Positions 1-9,777 of a DNA stretch of 64,000 nucleotides are shown in pieces. The notes under the pieces are model-generated. The model ran no database searches. It worked only from the letters and a program-made list of their open reading frames with translations, and was not told the DNA's origin. Both the position numbers and the translations under genes were made by a program. Each line of letters opens with the position of its first letter. Within the stretch, counting starts at the first letter, position 1. The stretch lies in assembly GCF_029581355.1 (NCBI RefSeq), contig NZ_CP120849.1, positions 94,501 to 158,500 of the forward strand, in the 5' to 3' direction. This DNA is from Parabacteroides chongii. GTDB lineage: Bacteria; Bacteroidota; Bacteroidia; Bacteroidales; Tannerellaceae.

Positions 1-1092
1 CTGCTGACGAAAAAGAAACAAGATACACAAGCATTCGAAGACAAACTCAGCCTGGCTGAGAATGCCCACCGAATGATGGAAAAAACAGAAAATGTTCAAA
101 TCATAGACAGCATTGTTGTCGACAAAGAGGATTTCCTGACAGCCTATACGTTAAGCGAAGAAAGCGGAACACTGGCATCTTTCAAAGACTTCTTTCAAAC
201 AAACGAGCCTGTCACCTCCTCTGTGTATATGAACCAGAAAGGCGACAAGATCTATTATGCCCATGCTACGGACAACGACCGCTACTGTCTTTTCACCCAG
301 TCCAAACTGATCGACAAATGGGGAGACGAGAAACAGTTGCCTATGAACATCAACAGCAACGAAGACGACAACTATCCTTTTGTCCTGTCGGATGGCGTTA
401 CGATCTATTATGCTTCCAAAGGGAACGGATCGCTCGGAGGGTATGACTTATTCGTGACCCGTTATAATATCAACTCGGACACTTATCTGGCTCCGGAACA
501 GTTGAGCATGCCTTTCAACTCACCATTTAACGATTACATGATGGTGTATGATGAAACGAAAGAATTGGGATGGTTCGCTTCAGACCGCTTCCAGCCGGAA
601 GACAAAGTTTGCGTCTACCTGTTCATTCCTAACAACGAACACAGCCGCGTGGAAAATGAAGACATCGAAGTGAAACGTGCCCGTGCCGCCATTACCTCCA
701 TTCAGGAGTCCTGGAAACCTGGAAGCGACTACAGCAACCTGGTGGAACTGGCTCATAAGGAAATCCCTTACGGAGAAGCAAAAATCGAAAAAGACTTCGA
801 ATTCGTGATAAACAACAGTTTGGTTTATTATAAGCTAGATGAAATAAAAAGTCCCGAAGCGAAAAGCTATTACGAAAAAGTTGTTTCGCTGAACAAACAG
901 ATAAAAGAACTGAATGAAAAGCTGGCTGACCTCAGAGCATCTTATTCTTCCGGGAATAGTGCAAAAAAGGAACAGCTTAAACCTACAATTCTCGAGGCTG
1001 AAGAGCAATTGAACAATCTGCTCAGTCAACCTGACGAATTGGAAAAGAAAGCCCGTAACACGGAGATTAATTATTTAAAGAGTAACAGATAA
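1..1092 (+). CDS. PD40-type beta-propeller protein, 5' end missing
   Basis: The reading frame is open from base 1, so the gene starts before the window and the first in-window Met (base 73) need not be the start. The visible 363 residues contain beta-propeller-like stretches of the WD40-like (PD40) kind: a YYASKGNGSLGGYDLF segment and a later GWFASDR segment are typical of OmpA/TolB-associated Bacteroidota proteins that bind envelope components. The last 100 residues are charged and probably form a coiled coil. No catalytic motif is visible. It lies 16 bases ahead of nfeD on the same strand and may be cotranscribed with it. The exact function is not known; the family call is moderately sure and the role (envelope protein) is inference. 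Confidence 0.6.
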   Translation: MLTKKKQDTQAFEDKLSLAENAHRMMEKTENVQIIDSIVVDKEDFLTAYTLSEESGTLASFKDFFQTNEPVTSSVYMNQKGDKIYYAHATDNDRYCLFTQSKLIDKWGDEKQLPMNINSNEDDNYPFVLSDGVTIYYASKGNGSLGGYDLFVTRYNINSDTYLAPEQLSMPFNSPFNDYMMVYDETKELGWFASDRFQPEDKVCVYLFIPNNEHSRVENEDIEVKRARAAITSIQESWKPGSDYSNLVELAHKEIPYGEAKIEKDFEFVINNSLVYYKLDEIKSPEAKSYYEKVVSLNKQIKELNEKLADLRASYSSGNSAKKEQLKPTILEAEEQLNNLLSQPDELEKKARNTEINYLKSNR

Positions 1093-1108
1093 CACAACCA
1101 CAACTATT

Positions 1109-1597
1109 ATGATCTGGGAAATAACCATTATTGTTTTCTTAATGCTGGTAGCCATCGTGCTTATCCTGCTGGAAATATTTTTACTGCCGGGTATAACGAT
1201 TGCCGGAATCGGAGGATTCCTTTTTGCTGCCGCAGGTGTCATTTACGCTTATTCGGTGGGAGAAATGGCAGGACACATCACTTTATTCCTGTCATTAGTG
1301 ACTTTCGGTGGTGCATTTGTATGGTTATTGCGTTCCCGATCGTTTCACAGGGTAGCCCTGAAAACGGATGTTGACTCGAAGCTGACTTCCAGCCGCGACC
1401 TGGGTATCGAACCCGGCGACGAAGGAGTCACACTTTCCCGCCTTGCCCCTATCGGCAAAGCGCGTATCATGGGTGTCACAGTCGAAGCCAAGTCGATGGA
1501 CGAACTGATAGACGAAAATACGCCGATTAAAGTCGTTCGTGTCGACAGTTACAACATTTTGGTAAAGAAAGTAGAACAAACAGATATTCACGCTTAA
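1109..1597 (+). CDS. NfeD-like membrane protein
   Basis: This 162-residue protein has about three hydrophobic segments in residues 3-75, followed by a short soluble domain (roughly 95-160) with the GDEGV...L.P.GKA.. pattern of the NfeD OB-fold. It is of the short NfeD class, without the N-terminal ClpP-like protease domain found in long NfeD proteins. NfeD proteins pair with flotillins at the membrane and are thought to help organise membrane microdomains. The gene lies 10 bases upstream of floA, the classical partner order, which strongly supports the call. ATG at 1109 is the only start that keeps the first membrane segment intact. Confidence 0.85.
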   Translation: MIWEITIIVFLMLVAIVLILLEIFLLPGITIAGIGGFLFAAAGVIYAYSVGEMAGHITLFLSLVTFGGAFVWLLRSRSFHRVALKTDVDSKLTSSRDLGIEPGDEGVTLSRLAPIGKARIMGVTVEAKSMDELIDENTPIKVVRVDSYNILVKKVEQTDIHA

Positions 1598-1607
1598 TTA
1601 TATTTAT

Positions 1608-2603
1608 ATGGAAGAATTGAACTATTTGCCTTTTATCCTACTGGGTGCAGCGGTCTTGCTGCTGGCAATTTTCTTTTACTATGTGCCGTTCCTGCTGTGG
1701 ATCTCGGCCAAAGTTTCGGGTGTAAACATTTCACTGATACAGCTGTTCCTGATGCGTATCCGTAATGTACCTCCTTATGTTATCGCCCGTGCTATGATCG
1801 AAGCGCACAAAGCTGGTCTTAAAACGTTGACTCGTGATGAACTGGAAGCGCATTACCTGGCAGGTGGACATGTTGAGAAAGTGGTTCACGCGCTGGTGTC
1901 TGCTTCTAAAGCAAACATCGACCTGCCTTTCCAGATGGCTACTGCTATCGACCTGGCCGGCCGTGATGTATTCGAAGCCGTTCAGATGTCGGTTAACCCG
2001 AAAGTGATCGACACACCTCCTGTGACTGCCGTTGCGAAAGATGGTATCCAGCTGATAGCCAAAGCCCGTGTTACCGTTCGCGCCAATATCAAGCAGTTGG
2101 TGGGTGGTGCCGGTGAAGAAACGATCCTGGCCCGTGTCGGTGAAGGTATCGTATCATCGATCGGTTCGTCGGAAAGTCATAAGACCGTATTGGAAAATCC
2201 GGACTCTATCTCTAAACTGGTATTACGTAAAGGATTGGATGCCGGTACAGCATTCGAAATCTTGTCTATCGACATCGCGGATATCGATATAGGTAAGAAT
2301 ATCGGTGCCTTCCTGCAGATGGACCAGGCACAGGCTGATAAAAATATCGCCCAGGCTAAGGCAGAGGAACGTCGTGCAATGGCTGTTGCCCTTGAACAGG
2401 AAATGAAAGCCAAAGCCCAGGAAGCCCGTGCGAAGGTGATCGAAGCAGAAGCAGAAGTACCAAAAGCAATGGCTGAAGCTTTCCGTTCAGGAAATCTGGG
2501 TATCATGGATTATTATAAAATGAAGAACATCGACGCAGACACTTCTATGCGCGAAGCCATAGCAAAGCCTGCCAATGCTCCTTCAAAACCGCTTAAAGAC
2601 TAA
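1608..2603 (+). CDS. floA: Flotillin-like protein FloA
   Basis: The 331-residue product has an N-terminal membrane anchor (about residues 5-30), an SPFH/band-7-like region, and a long Ala/Glu/Lys-rich helical stretch (about 245-300) with the [14 protein letters not shown] signature of the FloA (YqfA/UPF0365) family. Full length matches the family. FloA oligomerises in the cytoplasmic membrane and marks functional membrane microdomains. It is preceded by its partner nfeD (10-base gap) and followed after 4 bases by a nucleoside phosphorylase, so the three genes are probably one operon. No unusual residues are seen. Confidence 0.93.
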   Translation: MEELNYLPFILLGAAVLLLAIFFYYVPFLLWISAKVSGVNISLIQLFLMRIRNVPPYVIARAMIEAHKAGLKTLTRDELEAHYLAGGHVEKVVHALVSASKANIDLPFQMATAIDLAGRDVFEAVQMSVNPKVIDTPPVTAVAKDGIQLIAKARVTVRANIKQLVGGAGEETILARVGEGIVSSIGSSESHKTVLENPDSISKLVLRKGLDAGTAFEILSIDIADIDIGKNIGAFLQMDQAQADKNIAQAKAEERRAMAVALEQEMKAKAQEARAKVIEAEAEVPKAMAEAFRSGNLGIMDYYKMKNIDADTSMREAIAKPANAPSKPLKD

Positions 2604-2607
2604 AAAG

Positions 2608-3477
2608 ATGAGAGTTATTCCCGAATCCGAATTAATCATAAATGCAGATGGAAGCGCTTTCCATCTGCATCTTAAGCCGGAACAGCTGGCAGACAAAGTG
2701 ATCCTGGTCGGTGATCCTGACAGGGTTTCAACCGTTGCTTCTTACTTCGACACACAAGAGTGCGAGGTTTCCAGCCGGGAGTTTCATACCATCACAGGAA
2801 CCTATAAAGGGAAACGTCTTACCGTTGTTTCCCACGGTATCGGTACAGACAATATAGATATCGTACTGAACGAACTGGATGCACTGGCAAACATCGACTT
2901 TGCAACACGCACGGTAAAGCCGGCATTCAAACAGTTAACCTTGGTGCGCGTTGGGACGTCGGGAGGTCTTCAGCCATTCGTTCCTGTGGGTACTTATGTG
3001 GCTGCGGAGAAGTCTATCGGTTTCGACGGGGTTATTTATTTCTACGCAGATACCGAACGTGTCAGGGATACAGCCTTTGAAGCTGCATTGAAAGAACAGC
3101 TGGACTGGAAGCTGTCCGGTCTTTCCCCTTATGTCGTTTCAGCCGATCATTCGCTGATAGAACAGATCACCCGCGACGATATCATTCGTGGTGTTACAAT
3201 TGCAGCCAACGGCTTTTACGGTCCGCAGGGACGTGAGTTGCGTCTGCCGCTTGCCGATCCCAAGTTGAATGAAAAGATTGAAGCTTTCAATTACAACGGA
3301 CAGCAAATCACCAATTTCGAAATGGAAAGTTCTTCCCTTGCCGGCCTCGCCGCCCTAATGGGACACCGCGCTATGACAGTCTGCTGTATCATAGCTGGCC
3401 GTGTGGATAAGAATATGAATACAAACTATAAAGGTTCTTTAACCGGACTGATAGAAACGGTATTGGAACGTATTTGA
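2608..3477 (+). CDS. Nucleoside phosphorylase (uridine phosphorylase family)
   Basis: The 289-residue protein has PNP/UDP family motifs: VILVGDPDR near the N-terminus (phosphate-binding loop), VSHGIGTDN, LVRVGTSGG in the middle, and NFEMESSSL late (ribose-binding Met-Glu). Such enzymes split a nucleoside with phosphate into free base and ribose-1-phosphate. The sequence resembles uridine-phosphorylase-like members more than trimeric purine phosphorylases, but the base specificity cannot be read by eye. An upstream in-frame Met at 2575 lies inside floA; the start at 2608, four bases after the floA stop, is more natural. A strong hairpin terminator follows at 3502. Confidence 0.88.
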   Translation: MRVIPESELIINADGSAFHLHLKPEQLADKVILVGDPDRVSTVASYFDTQECEVSSREFHTITGTYKGKRLTVVSHGIGTDNIDIVLNELDALANIDFATRTVKPAFKQLTLVRVGTSGGLQPFVPVGTYVAAEKSIGFDGVIYFYADTERVRDTAFEAALKEQLDWKLSGLSPYVVSADHSLIEQITRDDIIRGVTIAANGFYGPQGRELRLPLADPKLNEKIEAFNYNGQQITNFEMESSSLAGLAALMGHRAMTVCCIIAGRVDKNMNTNYKGSLTGLIETVLERI

Positions 3478-3501
3478 TCCATCAGTCACAACTATTTATC
3501 T

Positions 3502-3546
3502 AAGCGAAAGACGAACGGTATAATTCCGTTTCTTTCGCTTTCTTTA
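3502..3546 (+). terminator. Rho-independent terminator after the nfeD-floA operon
   Basis: An imperfect inverted repeat (arm AAGCGAAAGA at 3502, arm TCTTTCGCTT ending at 3540) with an internal CGG/CCG extension is followed by a T-rich run. It sits 25 bases after the phosphorylase stop. Confidence 0.7.
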
Positions 3547-3604
3547 TTTGTAACAAACATAAAACAGCTTACGACTGTTTATATAATATAATGTAAAGAA
3601 TATC

Positions 3605-4312
3605 ATGGAACGGGAGAAAACAATCATTGATACGTTGGAATGGGGTAAAGAGATTTCCAACCGGGAGGAGAAAGAAAAGGTTGCCGATAAGATAGCCTCT
3701 ATGGTAACAGACAATGATATTATCGGTATAGGCTCAGGATCGACTGCTTATCTGGCCCTGTTGAAGATTGCCGAACGTATCCGGAATGAGCGACTTCATA
3801 TCCGGGCAATCCCGACTTCCCAAGAAATAAAAATGACCTGTGCTAAACTCGGCATACCTTTGACAAGCCTTCTGGAGCACAAACCGAACTGGACTTTCGA
3901 CGGGGCAGACGAAATAGACTTCAATCACAATATGATAAAAGGACGCGGTGGTGCCATGTTCAAAGAAAAACTGCTGATCAGTTCCAGTCCGCGGACATTT
4001 ATTATTGCAGACTCCTCCAAGATGGTTTCGAAATTAGGCTCCCGCTTCCCGGTACCGGTAGAGATATTTCCGGATGCGTTGATCCATGTAGATCAGGCAT
4101 TACGGTCGTTAAGTCCGGTAGAAATAAAACTCCGGATGGCACAAGGCAAAGACGGTCCGGTCATCACCGAAAACGGCAATCTGATACTCGATGTCCGCTT
4201 CGACAATATCCCGGACAACCTGGAAAATGCGATCAAATCCATTACCGGAGTGATAGAAAGCGGGCTTTTCATGCATTATGAAGTTCAGATATTAAGTAGC
4301 GAGAAACTATAA
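3605..4312 (+). CDS. rpiA: Ribose-5-phosphate isomerase A
   Basis: The 235-residue protein carries the RpiA signatures: GSGST at residues 43-47 (phosphate loop), DGADE at 99-103 and KGRGGA at 112-117, which hold the catalytic Asp, Glu and Lys. It interconverts ribose-5-phosphate and ribulose-5-phosphate in the non-oxidative pentose phosphate pathway in the cytoplasm. Length is normal for RpiA, with an extra 15-20 residue N-terminal leader. It is a single gene, convergent with the downstream hybrid histidine kinase; only 10 bases separate the two stop codons. ATG at 3605 is used. Confidence 0.93.
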   Translation: MEREKTIIDTLEWGKEISNREEKEKVADKIASMVTDNDIIGIGSGSTAYLALLKIAERIRNERLHIRAIPTSQEIKMTCAKLGIPLTSLLEHKPNWTFDGADEIDFNHNMIKGRGGAMFKEKLLISSSPRTFIIADSSKMVSKLGSRFPVPVEIFPDALIHVDQALRSLSPVEIKLRMAQGKDGPVITENGNLILDVRFDNIPDNLENAIKSITGVIESGLFMHYEVQILSSEKL

Positions 4313-4322
4313 GCCAGAGTGA

Positions 4323-6359
4323 TCATCTTCCTTTATTCGCCTCGATGAACTCTTTCGGAGTACAACCATTCTTTTTCAGAAAAGCACGGTAAAAGCTCGT
4401 ACGGTTAGAAAAGCCTGATTTGAAGACAATCTCATGAATCGTGCATTTAGACTTCAATAGTAAGTTTTCTGCCACCGCGAGTTTTCCGTCATATATAATT
4501 TCCTGTAGGCCTTTATCGGTTACCTCTTTTAATTTACGATATAGGCTACGCACGCTCATTCCTAATTCATTGGCGATAAAATCAGGAGACAGCTTCTCGT
4601 TCTGTATGTTTTTATTGATAATCGCATGTATTTTCTTTAAAAACTTCCGGTCTTCCGCATGTTGCAGTTTACCCATATCCAATTCATAAGCGCTTAACGG
4701 AGAGGCGAAGTAATCTTTCAAATCTTCCTTACGATTCAGATGGCCTCTTATCGTCGTCTTAAGATATTCACTGTCAAAAGGCTTCGTGATATAGAACTCT
4801 GCTCCCGCCTGAATCGCTTCTGTCTGTATCTTAATATCGTGTACGGCAGAGATTATGATCAAAGGGATATGGGAGGTACTTTTATCCGACTTCAACAAGG
4901 CAGCCAGCGTAATTCCGTCAATTTCTTCCATCATTATATCACATAATATGATATCAGTATGGTTATTAGACAGGATATCAATCGTCTTAGAAGAGTTGTT
5001 TATCGGCAATACATTAAAATCAGAAGACAAGAGATCACATATATACCAAAGCATTTCCGGATCATCATCGATTACAGTGACAGTAGGCCGGTTCTCGATA
5101 TATTTGTATTTTATCGGAGGTAAAACAAATTCAGGAATAAGAGAGTTACTAATCGTACCCATCGCATTATCTTTTTCTGTTTTAGTAACTTGCAACGGAG
5201 GCAAATCAACCGTAAAAGTCGTTGTCTCACCGGGAATGCTCCGGGCGTTAATCTTTCCTGAGAGAAGTTTCACCATACCGGCAGTAATGGCTAACCCTAA
5301 GCCGTTCCGCTTCCATCCTTTTTGTTTCCCATAGTTATCCAGAACCGTAAATCGGTTAAAGATATGCCCGATATCCTCTTTGCTGATGCCTTTCCCTTTG
5401 TTTACGACTAAGATCCTAAGACTTCCGTTCTCCGTTGAAATGTCGACTGTTACCGGTTCTTCATTACTGTATTTTACAGCATTCGATACCAGATTAATCA
5501 GAATCGTAGTCAAAAATTTCTCATCGGAATTCCAAAAGATATCCGGTTCATACTGCCTTATCAGACTGATTTCCGAGCCTGACGTGTCGACCTTAAAGGC
5601 TTCGATCACCCGGTCTGCAATCTCTGAAACATTCAAGCTGGTTACCTCTGGCCGTTTATAACCAGATTCCATCTGCTTAAAATCCATCAAATCACTGATC
5701 AGTAAATTCATACGTTTTGCATTCCGGTTAATGACATGAACGTATTTTATTGTCTGAGGATTTACATTCTTCTGTTCCAGGATCAGTTTACAAGGTCCTG
5801 AAATAAGCGTCAGCGGTGTACTGAACTCATGAGCGATATCCGTAAAGAAGTCAAGTTTGGACTCATATAAGCGTTCTCTCAGTTCGGCTTCAGCCTTTGC
5901 CGTATTTACTTTTTTCAACTCCAGGATCAAAGACTCAAATTTCCTCTTATTATACTCAGCACGTATAAGTGTATAATAAAACAACAGGATAGGAAGACAA
6001 GCTATCACGGAAACCAGATAGTTCATAAAATAATCCGGTGCATTTAACAGCCGATGTGTATAGAAAACATAGACGATTATGCCTAATGCGAAATAGAATG
6101 TCCACAAAAGATACTCTTTCAAAAGACCGCTGTAAAATTTATCATAATATATTTCCTTCTCTATGTAGGCATGCATCCGCCAGTTTCCATAATAGAATAA
6201 TGGAATAGCAATGATCAGTTCCTTCAGGTGTTGAATCGGTATCACCTCCATATTACCCAATGAGAAGTCAATCACCCAATGTATCGATTGCTGACAAACA
6301 ATAGCCAAAAGAGCCGGTAAAATCCATTTCCGTATATCAGGCATAAAGTTGAGTATCAT
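4323..6359 (-). CDS. Hybrid histidine kinase / response regulator with AraC output
   Basis: The 678-residue single-chain two-component protein has about four membrane segments in residues 12-131, a short linker coiled coil, a HisKA domain with HEF at 177-179, an HATPase domain (N289 and N293 in the N-box, GLGLA near 353), a receiver domain (acidic D431/D432, phosphoacceptor D474 in LCDIM, K526) and an AraC-type DNA-binding domain (about 585-675). It lacks the large periplasmic propeller sensor of classical Bacteroides hybrid systems, so it probably senses a membrane or membrane-borne signal. It is divergent from an FtsX/MacB-type permease at 6559, which is a plausible target gene. The specific signal is unknown. 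Confidence 0.9.
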   Translation of the reverse strand: MILNFMPDIRKWILPALLAIVCQQSIHWVIDFSLGNMEVIPIQHLKELIIAIPLFYYGNWRMHAYIEKEIYYDKFYSGLLKEYLLWTFYFALGIIVYVFYTHRLLNAPDYFMNYLVSVIACLPILLFYYTLIRAEYNKRKFESLILELKKVNTAKAEAELRERLYESKLDFFTDIAHEFSTPLTLISGPCKLILEQKNVNPQTIKYVHVINRNAKRMNLLISDLMDFKQMESGYKRPEVTSLNVSEIADRVIEAFKVDTSGSEISLIRQYEPDIFWNSDEKFLTTILINLVSNAVKYSNEEPVTVDISTENGSLRILVVNKGKGISKEDIGHIFNRFTVLDNYGKQKGWKRNGLGLAITAGMVKLLSGKINARSIPGETTTFTVDLPPLQVTKTEKDNAMGTISNSLIPEFVLPPIKYKYIENRPTVTVIDDDPEMLWYICDLLSSDFNVLPINNSSKTIDILSNNHTDIILCDIMMEEIDGITLAALLKSDKSTSHIPLIIISAVHDIKIQTEAIQAGAEFYITKPFDSEYLKTTIRGHLNRKEDLKDYFASPLSAYELDMGKLQHAEDRKFLKKIHAIINKNIQNEKLSPDFIANELGMSVRSLYRKLKEVTDKGLQEIIYDGKLAVAENLLLKSKCTIHEIVFKSGFSNRTSFYRAFLKKNGCTPKEFIEANKGR

Positions 6360-6383
6360 ATTTTCTACGTATCATATTTTCTG

Positions 6384-6391
6384 CAAATGTA
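6384..6391 (-). promoter_or_regulatory. -7 box (TACATTTG) for the hybrid kinase gene
   Basis: On the minus strand TACATTTG fits the Bacteroidota -7 consensus TAnnTTTG and lies 25 bases upstream of the start codon. A TTTG is found at 6411-6408, but the 16-base spacing is shorter than ideal. Confidence 0.5.
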
Positions 6392-6498
6392 TATAAATAT
6401 CAGACTACAAAATGTAACAGGGAGTGACATTTGTGTTACTATTTGCGCCAAGGCATATATCATAAACACTCCTGTTTTTTTTATGTCAAAGACTTAAA

Positions 6499-6506
6499 TA
6501 CATTTG
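6499..6506 (+). promoter_or_regulatory. -7 box (TACATTTG) for the permease gene
   Basis: TACATTTG matches TAnnTTTG and is 52 bases ahead of the permease start. The upstream region is T-rich without a perfect TTTG, which fits a promoter that needs an activator such as the divergent AraC-type regulator. Confidence 0.5.
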
Positions 6507-6558
6507 CATCGTAATCAATATTCAATCATTTCATTTAACAAGCAAAAACAAGAAAAAG

Positions 6559-8904
6559 ATGAGAACTTTAATAAGAAACTTTTTTAGCGTATTACGCCGT
6601 TTCAAGATGGCGACTACACTTAATATATTAGGGTTATCGATAGCCTTTGCTGCTTTTATGATTATCCTGATGCAATTGAATTATGACTGGAGCTTTGACA
6701 AGTCTCACAAAAACGCCGATTGCATCTACCGTGTGGAGAGAACGTCGGGTGACGGGGCAACCGTTCTTACGAACCGTCCGCTGGCCGATATCTTTTTTCA
6801 ATCATCTCCACATATTAAAGCAGGTGCATTGGTTTCTCACTGGCAAAAGGAAATCTATTTTACTATCGACAAGAATGGAGAGAAGGTCAGCTATCTGGAA
6901 CCGATGGTCAGGGTTTATCCCGAATACACCGACGTGTTCGAGTTTGAGATGGTTGAAGGAAAAGCCAATGCTTTGTCAGAACCGGAGCATGTGTTAATAC
7001 CGCAAAGCATAGCGAAGAAATTGTTCGGAAACGAATCGGCTATAAACAAGCAATTGCGCGCTAACGACATCAATTACACGATTGGCGGCGTTTACAAAGA
7101 TTTTCCTTCCAACACCGTGGTGGCGAACAATATTTATTTTCCTATTCCCAAAGATGAAAATGTACATGGATGGAATAATAACAACTATGAGTTATTCATA
7201 AGAGTGGATGCCCCGGAAAATAGCAAGGATCTGATAGAAAACTTTAAAAAGAATTTCGACCTATCCACACTGGACAATAATAATGCCTGGATCAGCTCCG
7301 TCGGATTACGGCTAACCCCTCTCAGAGAGATTCACTTTACGACAGATACGACATACGATACCACGCCTAAGGCGAGCAAGAATACCCTGGCGGTTTTATT
7401 TGCCATAGCCATCATCATTATTGCTATTGCGGCAATCAATTTCACCAACTTCACTATGGCCTTAACACCAACACGTATCAAAAGCATCAACACGCGGAAA
7501 GTATTGGGCGCCGAAGAAAACGCTCTACGCCTGTCGTTATTGACAGAGGCTATTTCCGTTAGTTTTATTGCTTATCTGTTGTCCTTAATCTGGGTATATA
7601 TTTTGTCACTTACATCCATAACCGCATTGATGGATGCCGACTTATCATTGAATGCTCACCTTCCTTTATTGGGAGTTACCGCGCTGATAGCTGTTGGTAC
7701 AGGACTCCTCGCGGGGGTATATCCATCGTTTTATGTGACCTCGTTCCCTCCTGCACTCGTGTTGAAAGGTAGCTTCGGATTGTCGCCTAAAGGAAGAAAG
7801 TTACGCAATGCACTTATCAGTGTACAGTTTATCACATCGTTTGCTTTGATTATCGCGGCTTTATTCATGTATCTGCAAAACCATTATATGATGAATACTC
7901 CGTTAGGATATGAAAAAGACGAATTAATCGTTATGAATCTGAATAATACGGTGCAGAAAAGCCGTGATGCTTTTACGAACCAATTAAAAACGTTCTCAGG
8001 TATAGAAGACGTAACGTATGCAGAAGTATTGTTATCCAGTTCCGACCAATACATGGGCTGGACACGTACATATAAAAATAAGAATATTGGATTTCAATGC
8101 CTGCCAGTCGATGTATCTTTTCTTAAAGTAATGGGTATTGACGTTTCGGAAGGACGTAACTTCCGAGAAGAAGACAAGAACACGGTAAACGGTGTTTATA
8201 TATTCAATGAAAAAGCCCGCGGACAATACGAATTGGAGATTGGCGAAAAAGTGGAGAATGGAGAGATTGTAGGGTTTATTCCCGACATCAAGTTTGCTTC
8301 TTTCCGCTCTGAAATAGCACCGATGGCTTTTTATATCTGGGGTACAGAGAATTGGGGCATAACACCTCTATATGCTTATATTAAAGTAAAAAGCGGCGCA
8401 AACCTGAAGGAATCGATGGAACATATAAAAGAGACCGCTCAATCCTTCGATCCGGCTTATCCTTTTAATATCCGTTTCTTCAACGAGGTATTGAACCTGC
8501 TTTACGAGAAAGAACAAAAGACAACGGCTTTGATAACCCTCTTCAGCATGCTGGCAATCTTTATATCCATTGTCGGCGTATTCGGTCTGGTTGTTTTCGA
8601 CAGTGAATATCGCCGTAAAGAGATAGGAGTAAGAAGGGTTCTAGGTTCCAGCGCATTGCAGATAATAATCATGTTCAACAAAACGTATCTGCATATCCTT
8701 TGCCTTTGCTTTATCCTGGCGGTTCCTATTGCTTATCATGTAGTTGTCCGCTGGCTGGATAACTTTGCCTACAAAACACCGATGTACTGGTGGGTATTTC
8801 TCATCGCGTTCGTTATAGTATCGGTGATTACAATCATGACCGTAACATTCCAGAATTACTGGGTGGCAAACGAAAATCCTGTGAAAAGCTTAAAGACAGA
8901 CTAA
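6559..8904 (+). CDS. FtsX/MacB-type ABC transporter permease
   Basis: The 781-residue protein has the MacB layout in duplicate: an N-terminal membrane helix (about 20-42), a periplasmic MacB core domain, a group of helices (about 275-420), then a second periplasmic domain and a last helix group (about 675-775). The ends of both membrane groups show FtsX-like motifs such as RRKEIGVRRVLG. Proteins of this type act in mechanotransmission or peptide export with a separate ATPase and adaptor. No ATPase gene is adjacent, so it is an orphan permease that must use a partner encoded elsewhere. It is divergent from the hybrid histidine kinase, its likely regulator. A terminator follows at 8945. Confidence 0.88.
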   Translation: MRTLIRNFFSVLRRFKMATTLNILGLSIAFAAFMIILMQLNYDWSFDKSHKNADCIYRVERTSGDGATVLTNRPLADIFFQSSPHIKAGALVSHWQKEIYFTIDKNGEKVSYLEPMVRVYPEYTDVFEFEMVEGKANALSEPEHVLIPQSIAKKLFGNESAINKQLRANDINYTIGGVYKDFPSNTVVANNIYFPIPKDENVHGWNNNNYELFIRVDAPENSKDLIENFKKNFDLSTLDNNNAWISSVGLRLTPLREIHFTTDTTYDTTPKASKNTLAVLFAIAIIIIAIAAINFTNFTMALTPTRIKSINTRKVLGAEENALRLSLLTEAISVSFIAYLLSLIWVYILSLTSITALMDADLSLNAHLPLLGVTALIAVGTGLLAGVYPSFYVTSFPPALVLKGSFGLSPKGRKLRNALISVQFITSFALIIAALFMYLQNHYMMNTPLGYEKDELIVMNLNNTVQKSRDAFTNQLKTFSGIEDVTYAEVLLSSSDQYMGWTRTYKNKNIGFQCLPVDVSFLKVMGIDVSEGRNFREEDKNTVNGVYIFNEKARGQYELEIGEKVENGEIVGFIPDIKFASFRSEIAPMAFYIWGTENWGITPLYAYIKVKSGANLKESMEHIKETAQSFDPAYPFNIRFFNEVLNLLYEKEQKTTALITLFSMLAIFISIVGVFGLVVFDSEYRRKEIGVRRVLGSSALQIIIMFNKTYLHILCLCFILAVPIAYHVVVRWLDNFAYKTPMYWWVFLIAFVIVSVITIMTVTFQNYWVANENPVKSLKTD

Positions 8905-8944
8905 TACCGGGCTCTATTTACCTTTGATTATTTTATAAAAGAGA

Positions 8945-8984
8945 AAGCCTCTTGCTTTTCGAACCGTTCGTGAGCAAGAGGCTT
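8945..8984. terminator. Bidirectional hairpin terminator
   Basis: A perfect 12-base inverted repeat (AAGCCTCTTGCT at 8945-8956, complement at 8973-8984) lies between the convergent permease and nitroreductase genes. Short T-rich tracts on one side and A-rich on the other suit termination of both. Confidence 0.75.
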
Positions 8985-9006
8985 CCTTTATCTGATAAAG
9001 TATAAA

Positions 9007-9753
9007 TTACTTCATAAATCCCTGGTCTTTCAATACTTTCAACAACACTTCCGAAAAATATTCATTATTCTTCTTTGTGTAACGAACATCAGTAAAGACC
9101 TGTGCCAGCGTTTCTTTGTTATTCTCTTTTACAAACTGTTTATTGACTTCAAGCGCTTCCTTTTCACTGTACAGTTCATCGATCGATTCCGGAGTATAAT
9201 CGACATAGCTCTCCTGATGAACCACTGCGGCCAAAGGCAACCGTTCTACCTGTTCCGGCAGCGGTTGAGCCGGATAACCGACTGTCACAGTAACAATAGG
9301 AACGACTAAACGCGGCAGCGACAACGCTTCGATAATTTTATCGGCATTATAAGCCGTCGTTCCCAGATAACAGATTCCCAGTCCCTTTTCTTCTGCTGCA
9401 TCACAGAAAGCCTGGGCAAATAACATCGCATCGATGGTCGAAGCAATGAACGTTTGCAGATTATCAAAACCGGCATCAGCCTTACGCTGTTCAGCCCATT
9501 TCACAAAACGGTTAGCATCAGCACAGAAAGTCAGCACAACCGGAGCCGTCATGATCATCGGCTGATTAAAGTGAGCCGGAGACAGTTTCTCCTTATTCGC
9601 CCGGTCACGGGTAACAACGACACTGTACAACTGCATATTTCCTGTGTTGGATGCACGAGCAGCAACTTCCAGCAGTTCATTCAACAACTCCTCGGGGATA
9701 TCCTGCTCTGTATATTTACGGATAGTCCTCCGGTTCTTCATTATATCTATCAT
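9007..9753 (-). CDS. Nitroreductase-family oxidoreductase
   Basis: The protein (about 248 residues) starts with NRRTIRKY, the FMN-phosphate-binding pattern of the NfsA/NfsB-like nitroreductase fold, and has an ASNTGNMQ segment and GLGICYLG typical of that fold. Members are FMN flavoproteins that use NAD(P)H to reduce nitro compounds, quinones or flavins. The frame extends upstream to 9777 only through a TTG codon; ATG at 9753 or the second ATG at 9741 are better starts, the latter giving MKNRRTIRKY as in homologues. It lies directly behind the ATPase gene. Substrate cannot be assigned. Confidence 0.85.
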   Translation of the reverse strand: MIDIMKNRRTIRKYTEQDIPEELLNELLEVAARASNTGNMQLYSVVVTRDRANKEKLSPAHFNQPMIMTAPVVLTFCADANRFVKWAEQRKADAGFDNLQTFIASTIDAMLFAQAFCDAAEEKGLGICYLGTTAYNADKIIEALSLPRLVVPIVTVTVGYPAQPLPEQVERLPLAAVVHQESYVDYTPESIDELYSEKEALEVNKQFVKENNKETLAQVFTDVRYTKKNNEYFSEVLLKVLKDQGFMK

Positions 9754-9777
9754 ATCTATTTTTTTATAACGTATCAA

